Source: Triops longicaudatus (Eukaryota > Arthropoda > Branchiopoda > Notostraca > Triopsidae). From it: DNA of 64,000 bases. Position numbers and translations under genes: made by a program. Positions within the stretch are counted from its first letter, which is position 1; every line of letters starts with the position of its first letter. The DNA is taken from assembly GCA_022885665.1 (NCBI GenBank), contig JAGQDJ010000077.1:62001-126000 (forward strand). Direction: 5' to 3'. Shown here piece by piece: positions 1 to 14,084 of the stretch. The notes below the pieces were generated by a model. The model was not told the origin of the DNA. It did no database searches and saw only the letters and a program-made list of their open reading frames with translations.

Positions 1-153
1 TGGACGCTTAGTGGAATCGTTAAAGAGGTATTAAAGGGGGAAGAGCAGTTAAAATTTTTCAATACAATGTACAAAATCTTTTCAGTACAATGACGCGAGT
101 CAGCTTTCTCAGCTTGCAAGGACACGTCCCAAATTTTTGCTGTTTTTTCATCT

Positions 154-3100
154 TCAGAAGCTGCCTTGAACGATCGTCCACTGTAGTAAGCTGGAATCCT
201 TGCCACCTGCCGACACGACCCGACTATCGTCATGCAAAAACGAAACTTGTGTCACATGGCTGCTATGACCAACAGCGGAATAGCACAACGACTAGAAATT
301 AGCACAAAACATATATTATATTTTTCCTGGAAACAATTAGCACGCTTACTTTAGGTTGGCTAGCCGGGTAACCATAAAGCCGAACTTTGCCAAAATCGTC
401 CCCAGTGACCAGAAACTTGCCGTCATGGGACTTTTCAACCGAATTTACGTCCGTACCATCTGCTCCTTCTGGCCAAATACCCAGAGTCGTAAAAGAGACG
501 ACGCAAGTTTCCGTTGCCCATTCCAGATCCCTTAACTGGGACGCCTGAGGTACTTGACGACATATTCCAGCATTCCCTTCAATTTTCGAAAATTAGTACA
601 TTTTCTTACGACAAATTCTTCAGTCAGTTTAGCTTACAGAAAAGCAGCTCATAATCCCCAGAGTTGGTACGGAAATGTACATTGTCTGTACACCAATCCA
701 AATGTGTAATAAAACTGGAATGTCCCTACAAAATCCAAGCACAATAACTTAGCACAGACCAAAAAGTAAATAAATAAATTCAAAATTATGTTACGTACTG
801 TGCACTTCCCAATGCGACTATATTTTTGGCCATCTTCTGAAACTTGGTACACATAAATATTATTATCTCGCGATCCGATAGCGAGCAATGTACCGTCAGC
901 CGAAAACTTGATAACCTGGCAACGATAAAACTCTTTATGAACCCCATCTTCCAAGAAGTTGTCAGCTACACGTACTTGCAAGGGTTCATTGCCGTCTGTA
1001 TGAGACATGTACGATTCCTTCGTTTCCGCGTCCATAGCTAGCCAACGACCGCTCATGGTTCCTACCACTATCACGCTGCCATCAGGAGAAAAGGTGGCTG
1101 ATTGCACTGGCTCCTATAAAATACAGCTCATTAGCAAGTCATAAAATGCAATCGGTATCAGTCATCACTAACATACCCCGATTTCTTTGCTCCAAATGAC
1201 GGAATGGCTCATGGTATCCCAGAGATGCAAAAGCTTGTCATAACCACCGGACAAAAACTGGCTCTGATTGGGGTGAACACACAAAGCCCAGATCTCATCA
1301 GTATGCCCAGTGACGATAGGAGTAAATGGCAAATCAAAGTTGCCCGCCACGATACAATTCCGGGTCGTACCGATCAGAATTTGACTTCCTTTGCCTTGAG
1401 CCAACGTTCGCACGTTACCAAACTGCTCAGGTATCTAGATACGAACAAACAAGTAATAACTAAGTTATTCAAAATACGCAAACATAAGACTGGAAACAAA
1501 TAAACAGTAAAAAACGAACACTTGAAATCTAAAAATATAAAAGCAAACAATAAAGTAGTATATTTAAGCGCATACAAATAAAAAAATATATAAAAAAAGA
1601 AAAACTATAATATATAAAGAAAAAACTATAATATATAAAGAAAATATATAAAGGAAGAAAACAAAGTTGACTAAACATGTAAGAACGCTAGTTTTGTTGA
1701 ATACCTCCGCAACATAACCCGTCCTTCGGTACGACGGATCCCAAGAGACGATTTGGCCATCTTTTCCACCTCCGGAAACGATAGTTCCGTCTTTCAGCAC
1801 CAGTAGGGAGAATACCGGGCCCTCGTGTGCGTTCTTCAAGGCTTTGAGTACGGTGTTCGTTCCTGTTGATCGTAAAAGATAAGAAACAAAGCTATTGAAT
1901 CAAGTAGGATAGCAGTACAAACTACTATTACCTCTGCCCCAGACTAAGATGTTGCCATTGGAATCTCCGGAAAGGACGTCGCCCCTGTCAGAGAACGCCA
2001 AACACGTGACGTACTTAGGCTTGTCTCTCGTTTCAAAAAGACCAAGTTTCCGCACCAGGGAACCTGTTTCCAAGGACCAGAAACAAATATGGCTTTTCCC
2101 GCACGTCACCAAAGTATGACGATCCATAGGGTGAAACTCGGCGGCTACGACCAATTCCGAAGAACACTAAAAAAAAAATATGTAGGAAATAATAAAACTT
2201 CTTTTGACTTTTATTAAATGACAAATAAAATTGGTAAATCGAGGGGCTTTCAATTTTAATTAAACAAATATTTCTGTAATTTATTGTTGATTTATATTAG
2301 TTTAACTTTGTTTAAGCCTTGTTAGGAACTTTGTCGAACGAAAATACAAAATTAATCTTAAAATATTTTCTTTCCCTCCTTTTAAAACTTATGCCCAATT
2401 GTTACCTTAGTTTCACAGATCTTTTGACCTCGCTCTCCTTTTTGCCAGTCCCAAACCGACAAGTTATGGTCCGGTGCTTCATCCACCGCAACGAGAAGGT
2501 TGCCACCGTCCTAGAAAAGGCGTCATGCCCGCAAAGGAAGGAAGTTATTATTCCACTTAACCAAGCCTACGCTTTTGAAGGAAAAGTTTTCTTACAGCTC
2601 TGGAGAAGGCCAAGCAGCTGATGGATTTCTCAAACTCGCCGATTCCAATCACATGAAGCGTTGCTAGGCTCACCGAGTTCCATATCCGAATATGAGGCTG
2701 GAATTAAACCAATAACGAATTACTCAAAACGCAAACACAATATCCAAAACGATTAACATAGTATTTCTTGACACAAAAGCTTGGCAATTGTTAATTTAAT
2801 GCCAATCACCGCAGTTAAAGCGCACGTTAGTAAAAAAAAAAAGCTAAAGGATGTTAAAACATTTCCGTCACAAACGTGTTGCGTGACGTCGGGGAGTTTA
2901 AGCGCTCTTTATTATGTATCACATTCTTTTGTACATTAGCGTTACTATCTTCATGTTTTTCAACATACCCAATGTTGCGCTTCCAATGAATTGATATCGC
3001 GTGGTGGATGTAATTTGCATGACTTTGGGGCAGAAAGGAGCGATGAATCGGCAAATATTTGGGAAACAGGGGAAAGTTATGAAAAAAAAAAATTATAATC

Positions 3101-6100
3101 GAAAACCCATACTACGAAGACCCAAAATATCCGTCTACTTTGCTACTCTACACCCAACTTCCATTTCCGTGTTTAATTCTACCTTTCTATGTCAAATTAG
3201 GGACAAATTAAAAAGGTATACTTACTCTCCCATCTTTCTTTTCATGCCCTGCGCACTGGCCCGTGGCAATTAAGAGTTTGTTAGGGTGGATAGCCAAGCT
3301 ATTACGTGTCCATCAGGAAAGAAAACAGCAAAAACGTTAATTGGTACGAAATACAAACAGGAAACGAGATAGCTGTTTCCCCCAAAAACTATCTCAGTAT
3401 CACTGACATACCATTTGACGTCATCGGTATGGCCCAAATAATGCCTTTGGAGCTGCTCTTCAACGTTATACAGGACGACTACTGCTGCCGTAAAATAAAC
3501 CATCTCTCCGGTTGGCAGCAAATACAAATTGCTTCGGCAATCCCGTCCACGGTAGCCATACCTACGCGATAGCAAAATTTAATTAACCTCCTCTTCAATT
3601 AATTATTTTTTTCTATAAATTTTCTTTATGATTTATTGATTTTTATGTTCTTATTTCTTTCTTATGGTTTACTGATTCATTCATTTAGCTTTATTATATA
3701 TATTCTCATACAACTGTTTTAACGATATGATCGTAAGGAACTTGCTGTCCAGCAACTAATTGTATAGTTGTACTTACACCCATTCGAGTTTGAGTTTAGA
3801 CGAGGGAGCCATATTAACTTTCGTTAGACTATAATCTTCCAACAATGGAGTCGGGGCGTGGACAACAATGGGTCTTCCCCGCAAATAAAATTTGACATAG
3901 CCATCTTCAGCGTTAAAGGTCGCATCCCGAGTTCTAACACGAAAACGAATCACGAAACAAGATTAGAAACGAAAATATCACAGATTTCAGATCAGCAGCC
4001 AGCTATTAAATATTTTGTAACATTTTACCCTGCCATTCTAAACCAAACTTCAAAACGTACGAACTCAACGCTACTATCTTCGCTTTGCGCTCTGGCAACA
4101 CTAAATTTTCTTCGCCTTACCCACGACGGTGTGGCCGGTGGCTATACGACATTGCAAAACCCGGACAAAAACACGAACTTTGTGCTCAACAAAGCGCAAA
4201 AATGGCTGCGAGCCAGAGAACTTCCCCTTCTCTTTCTTCCACCGACACACTTGCACTCTTTTTGGGTTCAATAATTCGCGTTGGAACGGTTTTATCAAAG
4301 CAAAGGGAAGCGCAGACCCGGAAAGTATGACGTCACACTTCAACTCACATCAGGCTTCGAAGTATACAAATGTGCTGGTCTTTCAATAAGCTCTTCTATT
4401 CCTCTTTGTGGCAAAAAGAACCGCACTTAAAAGTCGAATCCAAGTCCCGAACGTTCGTTTTGAAAACAAGAGAACCGCGTTATCCAACAAGAGAACCACG
4501 AACCATGTCTGACGCCGAACTACGCTGTGTTTTGTCCGAAACTAACTTTTTCGATTTCTTTTTCAAAATGTCAAGTGAACTGGAAATGATTCACGCTAAA
4601 GCTTTTTTAAAATTTCTTTTTTTTTTTAAAAGAAAGACGAAAGTTGTCGGCAATGATTTTCAATATATTGTACAAAAATATTGGTTTTTCTTCGTCAGCG
4701 TTAGAGAATACGTGTTTCGATGCGAGTTCCTGTTGAGCTTCATACGCGAGACCACACACAACTGAAGGAGTGTATGGGTTACTAGGGGAGTAGAAACGAA
4801 AAAGAATCATAGAGGGAGGTGAAAATCGCCGCGAGTATAGTTCGGAGGCTTTTAAAACCTGTCTTACAGCGAGATGCGTACAAAACTGGCCTAAACCCGG
4901 AACTACGAGAACTTAGCTACATCGGAGTACACTTCTGGGGAGAAGGAAAATAGGTACATGTATAATTTACTACAGTTGGTCCATGCTCGATAAGAGGAAG
5001 ATTCCTTTAAAAGCGTACAGCTGCCAACGCTAAATACCAACGAGAGAAGAATGAGAAATAAATTGTGAAAGAAACCCTCATAACGGCTCGTCCTTAAAGT
5101 GTTGATGGTACCAGCAGGGTTGCCGTGATGACTTCAGGGAAAAAAAGGAAGCCAAAACAAAAAAGTCTTAACGAGTTTCTTAAATAGGTGCTCGTTGGAG
5201 CGTACACCAGGTGAAGATAAACAGGCCTAACGGAGGATTTTAATTGCTTGTTTTCAATAGGACATGAAAATCATACTCCAAGAAAATTTTGCTAGGAATT
5301 TTGCGCAACATTCGCAAAATTCGCTCAAAGACTATTTACGAAATTCTGCACAGATTCAAAAGATATTTTTAAATACATTCCAAAATTATATTATTGTACT
5401 GTTTCGTAAAATCAGAAGAATTTTAAACTGCACGTCAATAATAGATTTTAATATAGTTTTTGTAGGTCATTAGGACTGAGAACTGCGTAATTTTACAAAA
5501 CCTGTAAATTATGCAATAGAAGACTGGCGTTCCAGAGCGAAATAACTAACATAGCGTGAAGGCACGTAACTCTTAATGTTACGCAAAACTAGAATAATAA
5601 AACAGCGTAAACCACAACCATATTGTTGTCTAAAAGTTTTTCCATTCTCCTCACGAAACTTTGCTTTAATTAGCCTTGGCCTTCGTTCTACCCTCCACCC
5701 TTGCAATGTCAAGGTCAGGGGCGTAGTTCACCATAACCTCTCGCATTCGTGTAGTATTGATTTACTGGCGTGACGCAGTAATGCTAATCTACCACAATAA
5801 AAAACGAACAAATGCAAACAGTGGAACAATAAAGTAGTGAAAATGAGAGCAAGAAGGACAAATACGAAGTACTGTATCCAAAACAAACGCGAAGGACAAT
5901 TTGACGCTGTCGAATATGACCAATATTATAGGCAATGAAGGAAAATTGAAAATCGAAAAGCAAAGTAAACAAACCGAGAAAAGAAATCAGGGAATGGATG
6001 CGAGAGAGTTTTCTAAAAATGCTGAAAACTTCCGTTTTCATTTGATACTATCTTGACATTTACCCATTGAAGGTGGGCTTACCTTAAATAAATATTAATC

Positions 6101-8573
6101 ATATGCATGTTTGCTTCAAAACGTTTAAGAATACTAATAACAATATAATTTTAGCAAACAATACAAGGAATATTTGAAATAAAATATTCGATTAATCTTA
6201 CATTAAAGGGTATTTTTAGAGATTAATCTCCTGACGGCTTACAATATTAGTGTAAACAGCTGAACTTTTCCGATTCGCACTTTTGCCTTTCAAAAATTGA
6301 ATGACTAAGCAAGAATAAATCTAAGAAAAATAATAATAAATAAATGAAGCTAATTTTGTTTCTAGAAGGAAAATATTTGACCTCTAACAACAGTTTGATT
6401 GCTACTTTAAGAAACTAACAAAGGATTTCCAAAAATGACGAACGACCTTCCCTTCTTTCTACAGTTTCCACCCACGACATGCATATTCGAATTTCTGATT
6501 ATGGATATATTCGAAACCTTCCCCGTGGTTCACCTTGGTTCAACCTCCTTTGCTAAAAATCTTCCTTGTTTCTCTTCCCTTCTCCAGCTTCTCTCATAAG
6601 CATCCATCACTTTAACATGAAGGCAGTGAATGCTGCTTCCTAGCAGCAAACCAACACTTCGACAATCCCACTTTTTCTGCATGTCATTATTACTAAGCAA
6701 AACAAGCCCTAGTGGCAGCACTATGTTAGTCCTTTTGTTGAAAATAAATGTCAAAAAATCGAGTATGCGAGACCTGGAAATAGATCAAACGACCCCGAGC
6801 ACACCAGGTCCATCCGGCCACGCCACAGGGCAAAGATACGTTGTATACCCGGAATATTTTTTTTTTACTGATAGCTAGTGTGAGACTTGGCCTTCGGCCT
6901 TCTCGTGTTTCCGAATAATCAGTATCGTATAATTAGGAAACATACAGTTACCCATGCCTTGAAGTCATTCCAGGTTGCAATTTCGCATTCAAATTGAGCA
7001 GCGACCCCGAAGAAGTCATCCGTCTATGTAAACACACCGGAATGGAATCGTAAGTACAGTACAATCGCAGCAAAAAAATTATAGTTTTTTAAGGTACTAG
7101 CAATTATAGTGCAACCATTCCCACATACAATCATGCCTTCCTTTCACGCAAACTGAGCTGTTATAAAATCGCACTCGGCCAACAAACTCCACCCAATTAG
7201 TTAAGACATGCAAGATGGTTTGATTAGTAACTAACACAATTACTTGTCGAGCTAAAAGGAAGAGAGTGGACTCAAGGATCGAGAAATACGGGTCTCAAAA
7301 TCACGCCAAAAACTCATTCATCTTTCATAACAGTGCTTTTATACCTGTTTGCTAACGAGCTGGAGCTAGGTTGGTGCGGAGAGGAAAAGTCACTGGTGGA
7401 ATTCCACCGCTTAGCTGCCTGGAAGTGGACGTTGTGTACTGCGGGACTGGCAGAAGGCGTGGCTTGGATGGTTGGCATCGTACCACGCCGAGATGCGGAC
7501 ACATTCGCCAAATTCGTTGAACTCCCTCGTAACTGTGACTGCGCAGGTTGCGTTGGTGACGGTGAAGGCGCCGGTGACGCACTCGTAGAGCTTGGACTAT
7601 CTGACAACAATGAACCCGTTGACTGGTACTGAACAGAACGTCTAAGAAAAAAGTTCATATTAGTTTCAACCTTACTAGGACTTTTCAATGTATCAGAAAC
7701 TTTCATATTACAATACAAAAGTGTAACAAAATATCAGAATTAAAACTTGAATACTAAAATTGCGAAAAATCAATCAATCGAAACGTGTTAAAACGAAATT
7801 TTCCCAACAAAATATGGAAATGCTAGCTTTAACATATTCTTAGTTGATTATTAGTATTAATATTAAAGGTAGGCTTAGTACGAATAAAAAAGTACATGAT
7901 TAATACTAAATTAATAGGAATACAACAGTCGGAAAAATATATCAATATATGAAATAACGAAATTAACGAAGATAAAAAAACCCCGAAAATTGTCTATTAA
8001 AAAGTTTCTAAAAAAAGAGACATTTCCGATTAACCCGCGACTAAATAGAAAGGGCGTCTCCATCATATTTTACCTATTAGATAAGGCAGAAGCTGACGTC
8101 GTGGGTGGTTGTCTTCGCAATACGTCTTTGTGAATACTTCCGTTGGAAACTCCACCGCCGTTGAGAGAATGTCTTCCGTCAGGCGTATCGTAGTAACTGG
8201 GCCGTAAGCGAAGCACATCTTTTGTGGGCGTCATCGCAGCAACAGGCGGTGTCATGGCTCCTAATCAACAAAAAATTGACATTTCTCTGAGGCTCTAAGA
8301 TTTCTTTTGTAAAAAAAAGCCTCGGAATTCTACCCAGGCTCTCTAAACAAACGTAAAATGCATTTTCGAAAAAAAAGCGTCCAAGTCCTATAAAAAAAAA
8401 TCATGAAGGAAATCTCTTCGAATTTTACCTCGAACATTTTCTAACTGATTGACCCGTCGCAACACATCTGCAACAGTGGACCGAAGACACACAATTTCGT
8501 CATTTTGGTCAAGTACTCGCTTCTCCAAGGCGATTAGCCGATCCCGTAGACTGTCGCTGTCATGCTCCATCAT
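154..8573 (-). CDS. Echinoderm microtubule-associated protein-like (EML family, EML1-4 type)
   Basis: A WD40 microtubule-binding protein that decorates and stabilises microtubules. Exons, in transcript order: 8573-8429, 8260-8074, 7641-7345, 3933-3778, 3561-3412, 3298-3226, 2697-2596, 2510-2406, 2166-1932, 1862-1705, 1425-1177, 1113-799, 725-638, 576-350, 291-154. All phases agree and the sum is 874 codons plus stop. Residues 1-48 form the trimerisation coiled coil (LRDRLIALEKRVLDQNDEIV). A Ser/Pro-rich basic linker follows to about residue 210. Next come the HELP motif (YVKFYLRGRPIVVHAP) and the junction VYGYRGRDCRSNLYLLPTGE. WD40/TAPE repeats run to the C terminus, with EML signatures WPEGADGTD, HSSHVTQVSF and SAGGKDSSLLQW. 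The start is the ATG pair at 8573. An acceptor (ttttccag) lies directly upstream at 8579-8586, so a further 5' exon exists that I could not place; it may add a few residues. The acceptor of the exon starting at 1425 could instead be at 1422. Family assignment is firm; the EML1/2/3/4 subtype is not determined. Confidence 0.93.
1600..1652. repeat. A+T-rich short tandem repeat in an EML intron
   Basis: The unit aaaactataatatataaaga occurs twice in direct tandem, followed by a shorter degenerate copy. It lies in the intron between EML exons 1862-1705 and 1425-1177. This is ordinary intronic low-complexity DNA. Confidence 0.7.
3934..7344. other. Large EML intron
   Basis: This 3.4-kb stretch separates the Ser/Pro-rich linker exon from the HELP exon. 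Phases match directly across it: the donor leaves AG and the acceptor supplies A, making an Arg codon. Several reading frames of 60-140 codons occur, for example at 3858-4389, but they have low-complexity composition, overlap on both strands and resemble no family I know. I see no gene in it. Confidence 0.6.
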
Positions 8574-11500
8574 GTCATCTGGAAAAATGTAAGAAAACAA
8601 CTCTCTTTAATTTCCAAATTTTCAAACGAATTCTTCAACCGATTCAACGAAGGACATCCTTTTCAAATATGGATCTCATGAGTAATAAAAATAGTAACGC
8701 AAATAAAAGTCGACGCAAATGTATATACAGTAATACAATCCAAATACAACCATGTTTAATTAGTTAATAGGGTATCTCCAGTGGAATTATAAAAAATAAA
8801 TATGTCGCTTTAAAGATAATAATCTAAGGAAATAAATATTAATTATTCTAACACAATGAAAAGTAATTAGACCACAAATGGAAAGTGATACAAGAATGTG
8901 ATAAAAATTATCTTAAAAAATTGTACTATCAGGTTAAAACCAGGTGTTTAATCCGGATATAAGTAAACAAAAACCAATAGAACGTGATTCCAAGTGTAGT
9001 TGCAGCTGGTTGCAAATAAAACGCACGACAACGTTATGCTCGCTGAAAAGATTGTTTACTGAACAAACAGAACTGCGGTGATATTTTCGTGGGTTCGCGC
9101 TAAGGACTAAAGTTTACGACTCACGTGCATAAAAACAGAAAATCTACGGCTTCAAGTTACGACACGTTCTACGAGACCCACCTTAATCGTGAGTCGGGGT
9201 TGTTAAGCTCACGTCTGCCGCTCCTTCAATCATATTATTAAAATGACCTATTAAACTAGTCTTCAAATATTAAATGGTTGCCAGGACAACTTTGTTCATA
9301 AGTACCTACGTGAAGTTCCTCCTTTCACTTCTTCGTTTTCAATCATAAATATATCACAGTCATGTCCAATAAATCTCCAGCAGACTACAACATTACCGAG
9401 ACCTATCCTTCCGCGAAACGGTTAAAATGCAAAAAGAAAAGAAAAAAATGTAGGTATGCCCAGAGAAAGCTGTCGGCAAAAGCGTGAAAAGTTCCTTTCG
9501 CCTTGCAGTTTAACTCCAGGAAAAGAAACACGCACTGGCCACAAATCTTCGCTCGAAGGACTTTCAAGATGTGCTCAATTTGCGTTTTCTTCAGTCTCCT
9601 AATCACTCCATCACTATAGAAACCGTGCGCCAACACAGACACCTTGTTACCAATTAACAACCAAGTAAATCGAAATCTTCTTAGCAAACTCCCATTTTAT
9701 CTCCCATGAGCACATCATATATGAATCGATGATCTAAACACATCTAAATCGATGGCCTCTCGTCTCTTCTTTCGGACACACCAACGCAAAGGACATAAGT
9801 AATACACAATATATCTCGTAATAACGAATACTGATTAAAAAAAAAACTTTCCGATATACTAAATTTTTGCTTTATCAGAACTTTCTCCACTTGCTTAACT
9901 CAGTATCTTATAATCCGTCTTCAATAGCAGACAGTTCATTACAACAGGGTTCGAGAATTTAATTAACCCAAAGCCTTGATTTACAGAAACTTACACCCAA
10001 AATCTCGGAAAACTCCACGTTACTCGTACACGGACACGTTCACACGTAACTTAATCTCGTTAAAATAGCCACCGCATTCTAATTAACTCGCTTCATTGCT
10101 ACAATCACACCCGTTGACTTACTCCAAGCTGAAGCCAACAAACTAGCAACGCTACGTGGCTCTTCGTCACTTGTTTGCATCTGTGTTTGTTTCTTTTCCC
10201 TTTTTTTAATTCCAAACACTCATCAAGGTATTACAAGGAACTTTAGGCCCCGCCTCTTTCCAACGCGTGGGCCTGCTACAACTTCCAAGCGTTCAAGTTC
10301 AAACTTCCCGTAATCTCTTCTGTGCCGAAACAGCAGTTTCTGATAAGGATTATTTTTACACCGATTTTCACAGCCACTTTAACAGATTAGTTAACACAAA
10401 AGAGAGTGTCAACTTTAATTCTTCACCACGTTCTCGATGCCTCGTTCACGTTTGATCTGAATGGAACAGTGTGGGACGATTGTACAGCTCTCCACAATGT
10501 TCGCTTTTCGGAGACTTACTGGCTGTTTCAGACATGCGTACCAAAGCCAGAAAAATGGCCAACAAATCAGGCTGAAAAAACGAGCAAAACGAAAATAGGA
10601 AAGTAAATGAAAACAGGGAAGGAAAATAAAAGTAGAGCATTAGAAAGGCTTCACAGTCCATCGTTATGACAAACTAAAAAAAAACAACAAAAACGAGGAT
10701 ACAAAAAAGTAAAAAATGAGAGAGAACGCTACTCAGTTTCGTGTGCACGCGAGATGATCGCATTAAGAAAACAAAAGGTAAAATTCCCAGTGCCATGGCA
10801 ACCTTTTAGCTGAGAAATGAAACTAAATGTTTTATTGTCTTTTAGCCAAACTTAACACTGTGAGATTAAATAGGAAAGAGGTGAGAAGTAATCAAATGGT
10901 GCTTAAAAAGGGGAAAGTGGACACATTTCTGCATCCACAGCCTTCGGATTCAATGACAGATGACTCGCAGCTGTTCAAATAACTAAAACTCGCGAAAATC
11001 CCTCTACTGTCTCCAGACCACGTCGACGCAGCTTTCGTATCACTCTTCCTCTCCTTTCATGGCGAGCATCCACAGCTTCCCGAGCATTTATCACAGTCTA
11101 GGAGCCAACAAAGACTCCTTCGAATCCCTAAGCTTCGTGAAAAGTGCTGTAATGTTAGTTATGACACGTGAGTATATTATTGATAGCTAAAAGTGCTCTT
11201 AAGGAAGCTCTATAAGGAAGCTTCACACTTGCTCAAAAACTTTTAAAGAATTTCTTATATTTCACTTTTAATTTTCTGTGCCAATTAGTATATTAGTTTA
11301 AATATTACGAGAAATTCATAACAACCATAGCATACGCAGTTTTTAAAATAGGTGTCCTATAAAATACTTTAAGTATTGTACCACTTTTTGGTTATAAGTT
11401 GTGTATTCTCAGTTTTCATGTTGTCACTTTTCGTTACCTAGCAAGTATAGTACTCATATTCACAATGAACATAAATAAACAATAAACATAAAGTACGAAA

Positions 11501-14073
11501 CGAAATATCAGCAAATTAAAACTCATCGCTGTAGAAATCATTAATAATAACCTAAAAAATAGTAGCACTAATATATAGCGATTGGAATTATAACAAAAGT
11601 ATTTAAGAATTCACAAATATAAATATTATCGCGAAAACGTAGAATATTTTACCGGAAAGACATGGCATTAAGCGGAGTGAAACTGGTTTCGGCGACCGAA
11701 ATCCTGCCGTTAGTTTACGAAACTGGAAAGTGTTGTATTTTCCTTCCAACCCTGACGAATTCGAAGTTACCATTCTAAGCTTCCCAAGCAGTTTTCGCAA
11801 ACACAGACTGTATACGTTTCTAAGTGGAATATCCTAATCACAACATACACGCAACTGGCCAAGTCATGGTACACCATGAGGTTTTAAGAGGCCTACAACT
11901 GCCAAACTTCCCCTTCTTTGACTAAATCGAGCTCAAAGACCAACTCAGCAGCAAAATCCCTGTCTTCTGCGCTGACTTCATTAAGATTACATCTTTGCAT
12001 GCACACGTTTCCTTTTCCTTTTCACTTCCTTACTCTTTATCTCAAATCCTTAACGAACGTCATGAATGTCCACATCCACACTTCCTTTTTGTACGGCAAA
12101 AACTTACTAGTTAACTTTAAATACGAATGGTATTAATTAAGAGAAAAGTTTTCGACAGAAGAAACTTTTTAATGGACCGAAACGGAAATGTAGTGTACGA
12201 CAGCCCCTCACATGCAGTACTGACGCTTACAACAGACATTTCCTGCCTATTTCGTTGCTATCTCTTGTCTTGCCGTATATGCTGCCCCTTTGATCCGTAA
12301 CAACGGAAGACAATGGGAGCTTAACAGGATTTTGCTCTGTTGATGCTCTGATCTCCGTTACAAGAAAAGGACGGGGAACTTGAAAAGGACCAAGTACTGT
12401 ACCGGAACCAAACATAATGTAAGATACGAATGTGCACAACTTCTTCAACGTAACAGCACAAAAAAAGGAAGTAATATGTACACAGTGCACAAGGTAATTT
12501 GACTTATCAATAACATGTTTACACGACGACACTTTATTTACTATTTTTATTTTACATTCCATTTATATTTTTTAATTTGATTCACTGTTTTAGTGTAAAA
12601 TACGTGAATATGTGCACAATATGATATACATAAAAGCAGATAAAAAAATCTGTCACAGCTAATGATCTATTATTACTGTTATGTACTAAAAATTCTTCTT
12701 CCGGACACATTTTCACAGCGTGACGTTGCCACCTATCCACCTACGTTTATGTTAAGTTTTTTCCTCTTCGTTCAACTCACGTGCCAGTTCACATGTCGAG
12801 AAATTTCCCATTTTTCACGAAAGTTCCAGAAATAATTCTTGCGTACAAAAAGTAAATCAACTATAAAGATGTCTTCTTAATACACTATAGGTACAACACA
12901 TGTATACGTTTTGCTTCATTAACTACTCTAATAAGCTCTTAAATGCAAATTTAAACCGAAACGCGGCTGCTAATTTCTTTTTTCACAGAAACTTCTCCCG
13001 TAATAATGAAATATATATTAATTACAAACTATAAGTAACTTATTTCTAGTTATTAAATAAAATAGAAAAATAATTCGGTAATAGTAAAATATATAGGGAA
13101 AACTGGATAAACGAGAGAATTTGACGAGTATTTATTCCACAAATATTAAAAACACATTACAATTAAACTAATTAAATATACTGGTATTATTACTTATTTA
13201 TTACCTATAAAGTTTTTCGTTTACTGATAATCGTACTCCTTGTCTATAATTAGAACTAGTGTTCTATTGAGTGAACAATAGATTTCATTATCGATAAGCG
13301 CCATTTTTTCCGTCTCATTTTTATTCCCAAGACTCGATCCTTTACCCTTGTTTGGTGCACGCGCGTTATCTAACACGGACAATTCCTTAAAAAAAGGTAC
13401 TACGAACAGACTGTCAAGTTCTAAAGTTGGCTATTTCAAAATACTCTGAATACACCACAATACTTTCGACTTTTTGACGCGGAGTTGGAAGATGTGTGAT
13501 TACGGATTACCTTTTCTCAGCTGAGTGATTTTCGAAAGTCAAGGCTAGACACATTTACTACACTACTCACCCACGTCTGCCAAGGTCGTCAGGGATTATT
13601 AATCAAGGTTAGTCTTCGAGTCCACACATTAAGCACTCGCAAGGCAAGCTGCTCCTGTATTAAGCCTTCTCGTTAAGATAAGACGTTTGACGACCAAATA
13701 AAGCCAAGTCTTAACGAATAATACGATTTCATGCTTATGACGTTGCAGAATACAATAAACAAAACTGCCTTTAATCCAAAATACAGCACTACGCTGTAAC
13801 GGACAGGAAAGTAACGGAACTTCTGCTACAAAACACGCCTTACTCCTTCCAAACAGCAAAGTGATTGACATCTCTTCAACCGTCTCCATTCCACCTGCCC
13901 ATCTTCAGGCAATATCCATTCTCAAGGCATTCAAGACATTTTTCTTCCGTAATTTTGCACACTTCACAATTTTATAACTTATGCCAATGCTTAATTGTAT
14001 ATAAACTTCTCTTGAAATCCTTATATTTTTTTAAGTAAGAAGATGAATGTAGTACGCCTTTTAAGACAATTAA

Positions 14074-14084
14074 CCCCCCCCCCC
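14074..14084. repeat. Poly-C tract
   Basis: Eleven consecutive C residues in an otherwise A+T-rich intergenic region. It is a simple homopolymer run, and its length could be inaccurate in an assembly. Confidence 0.85.

Noticed and set aside
3858..4765. Cluster of overlapping frames of 80-138 codons on both strands
   Set aside because: They lie within a large EML intron, overlap each other in several frames, and show no recognisable protein features.
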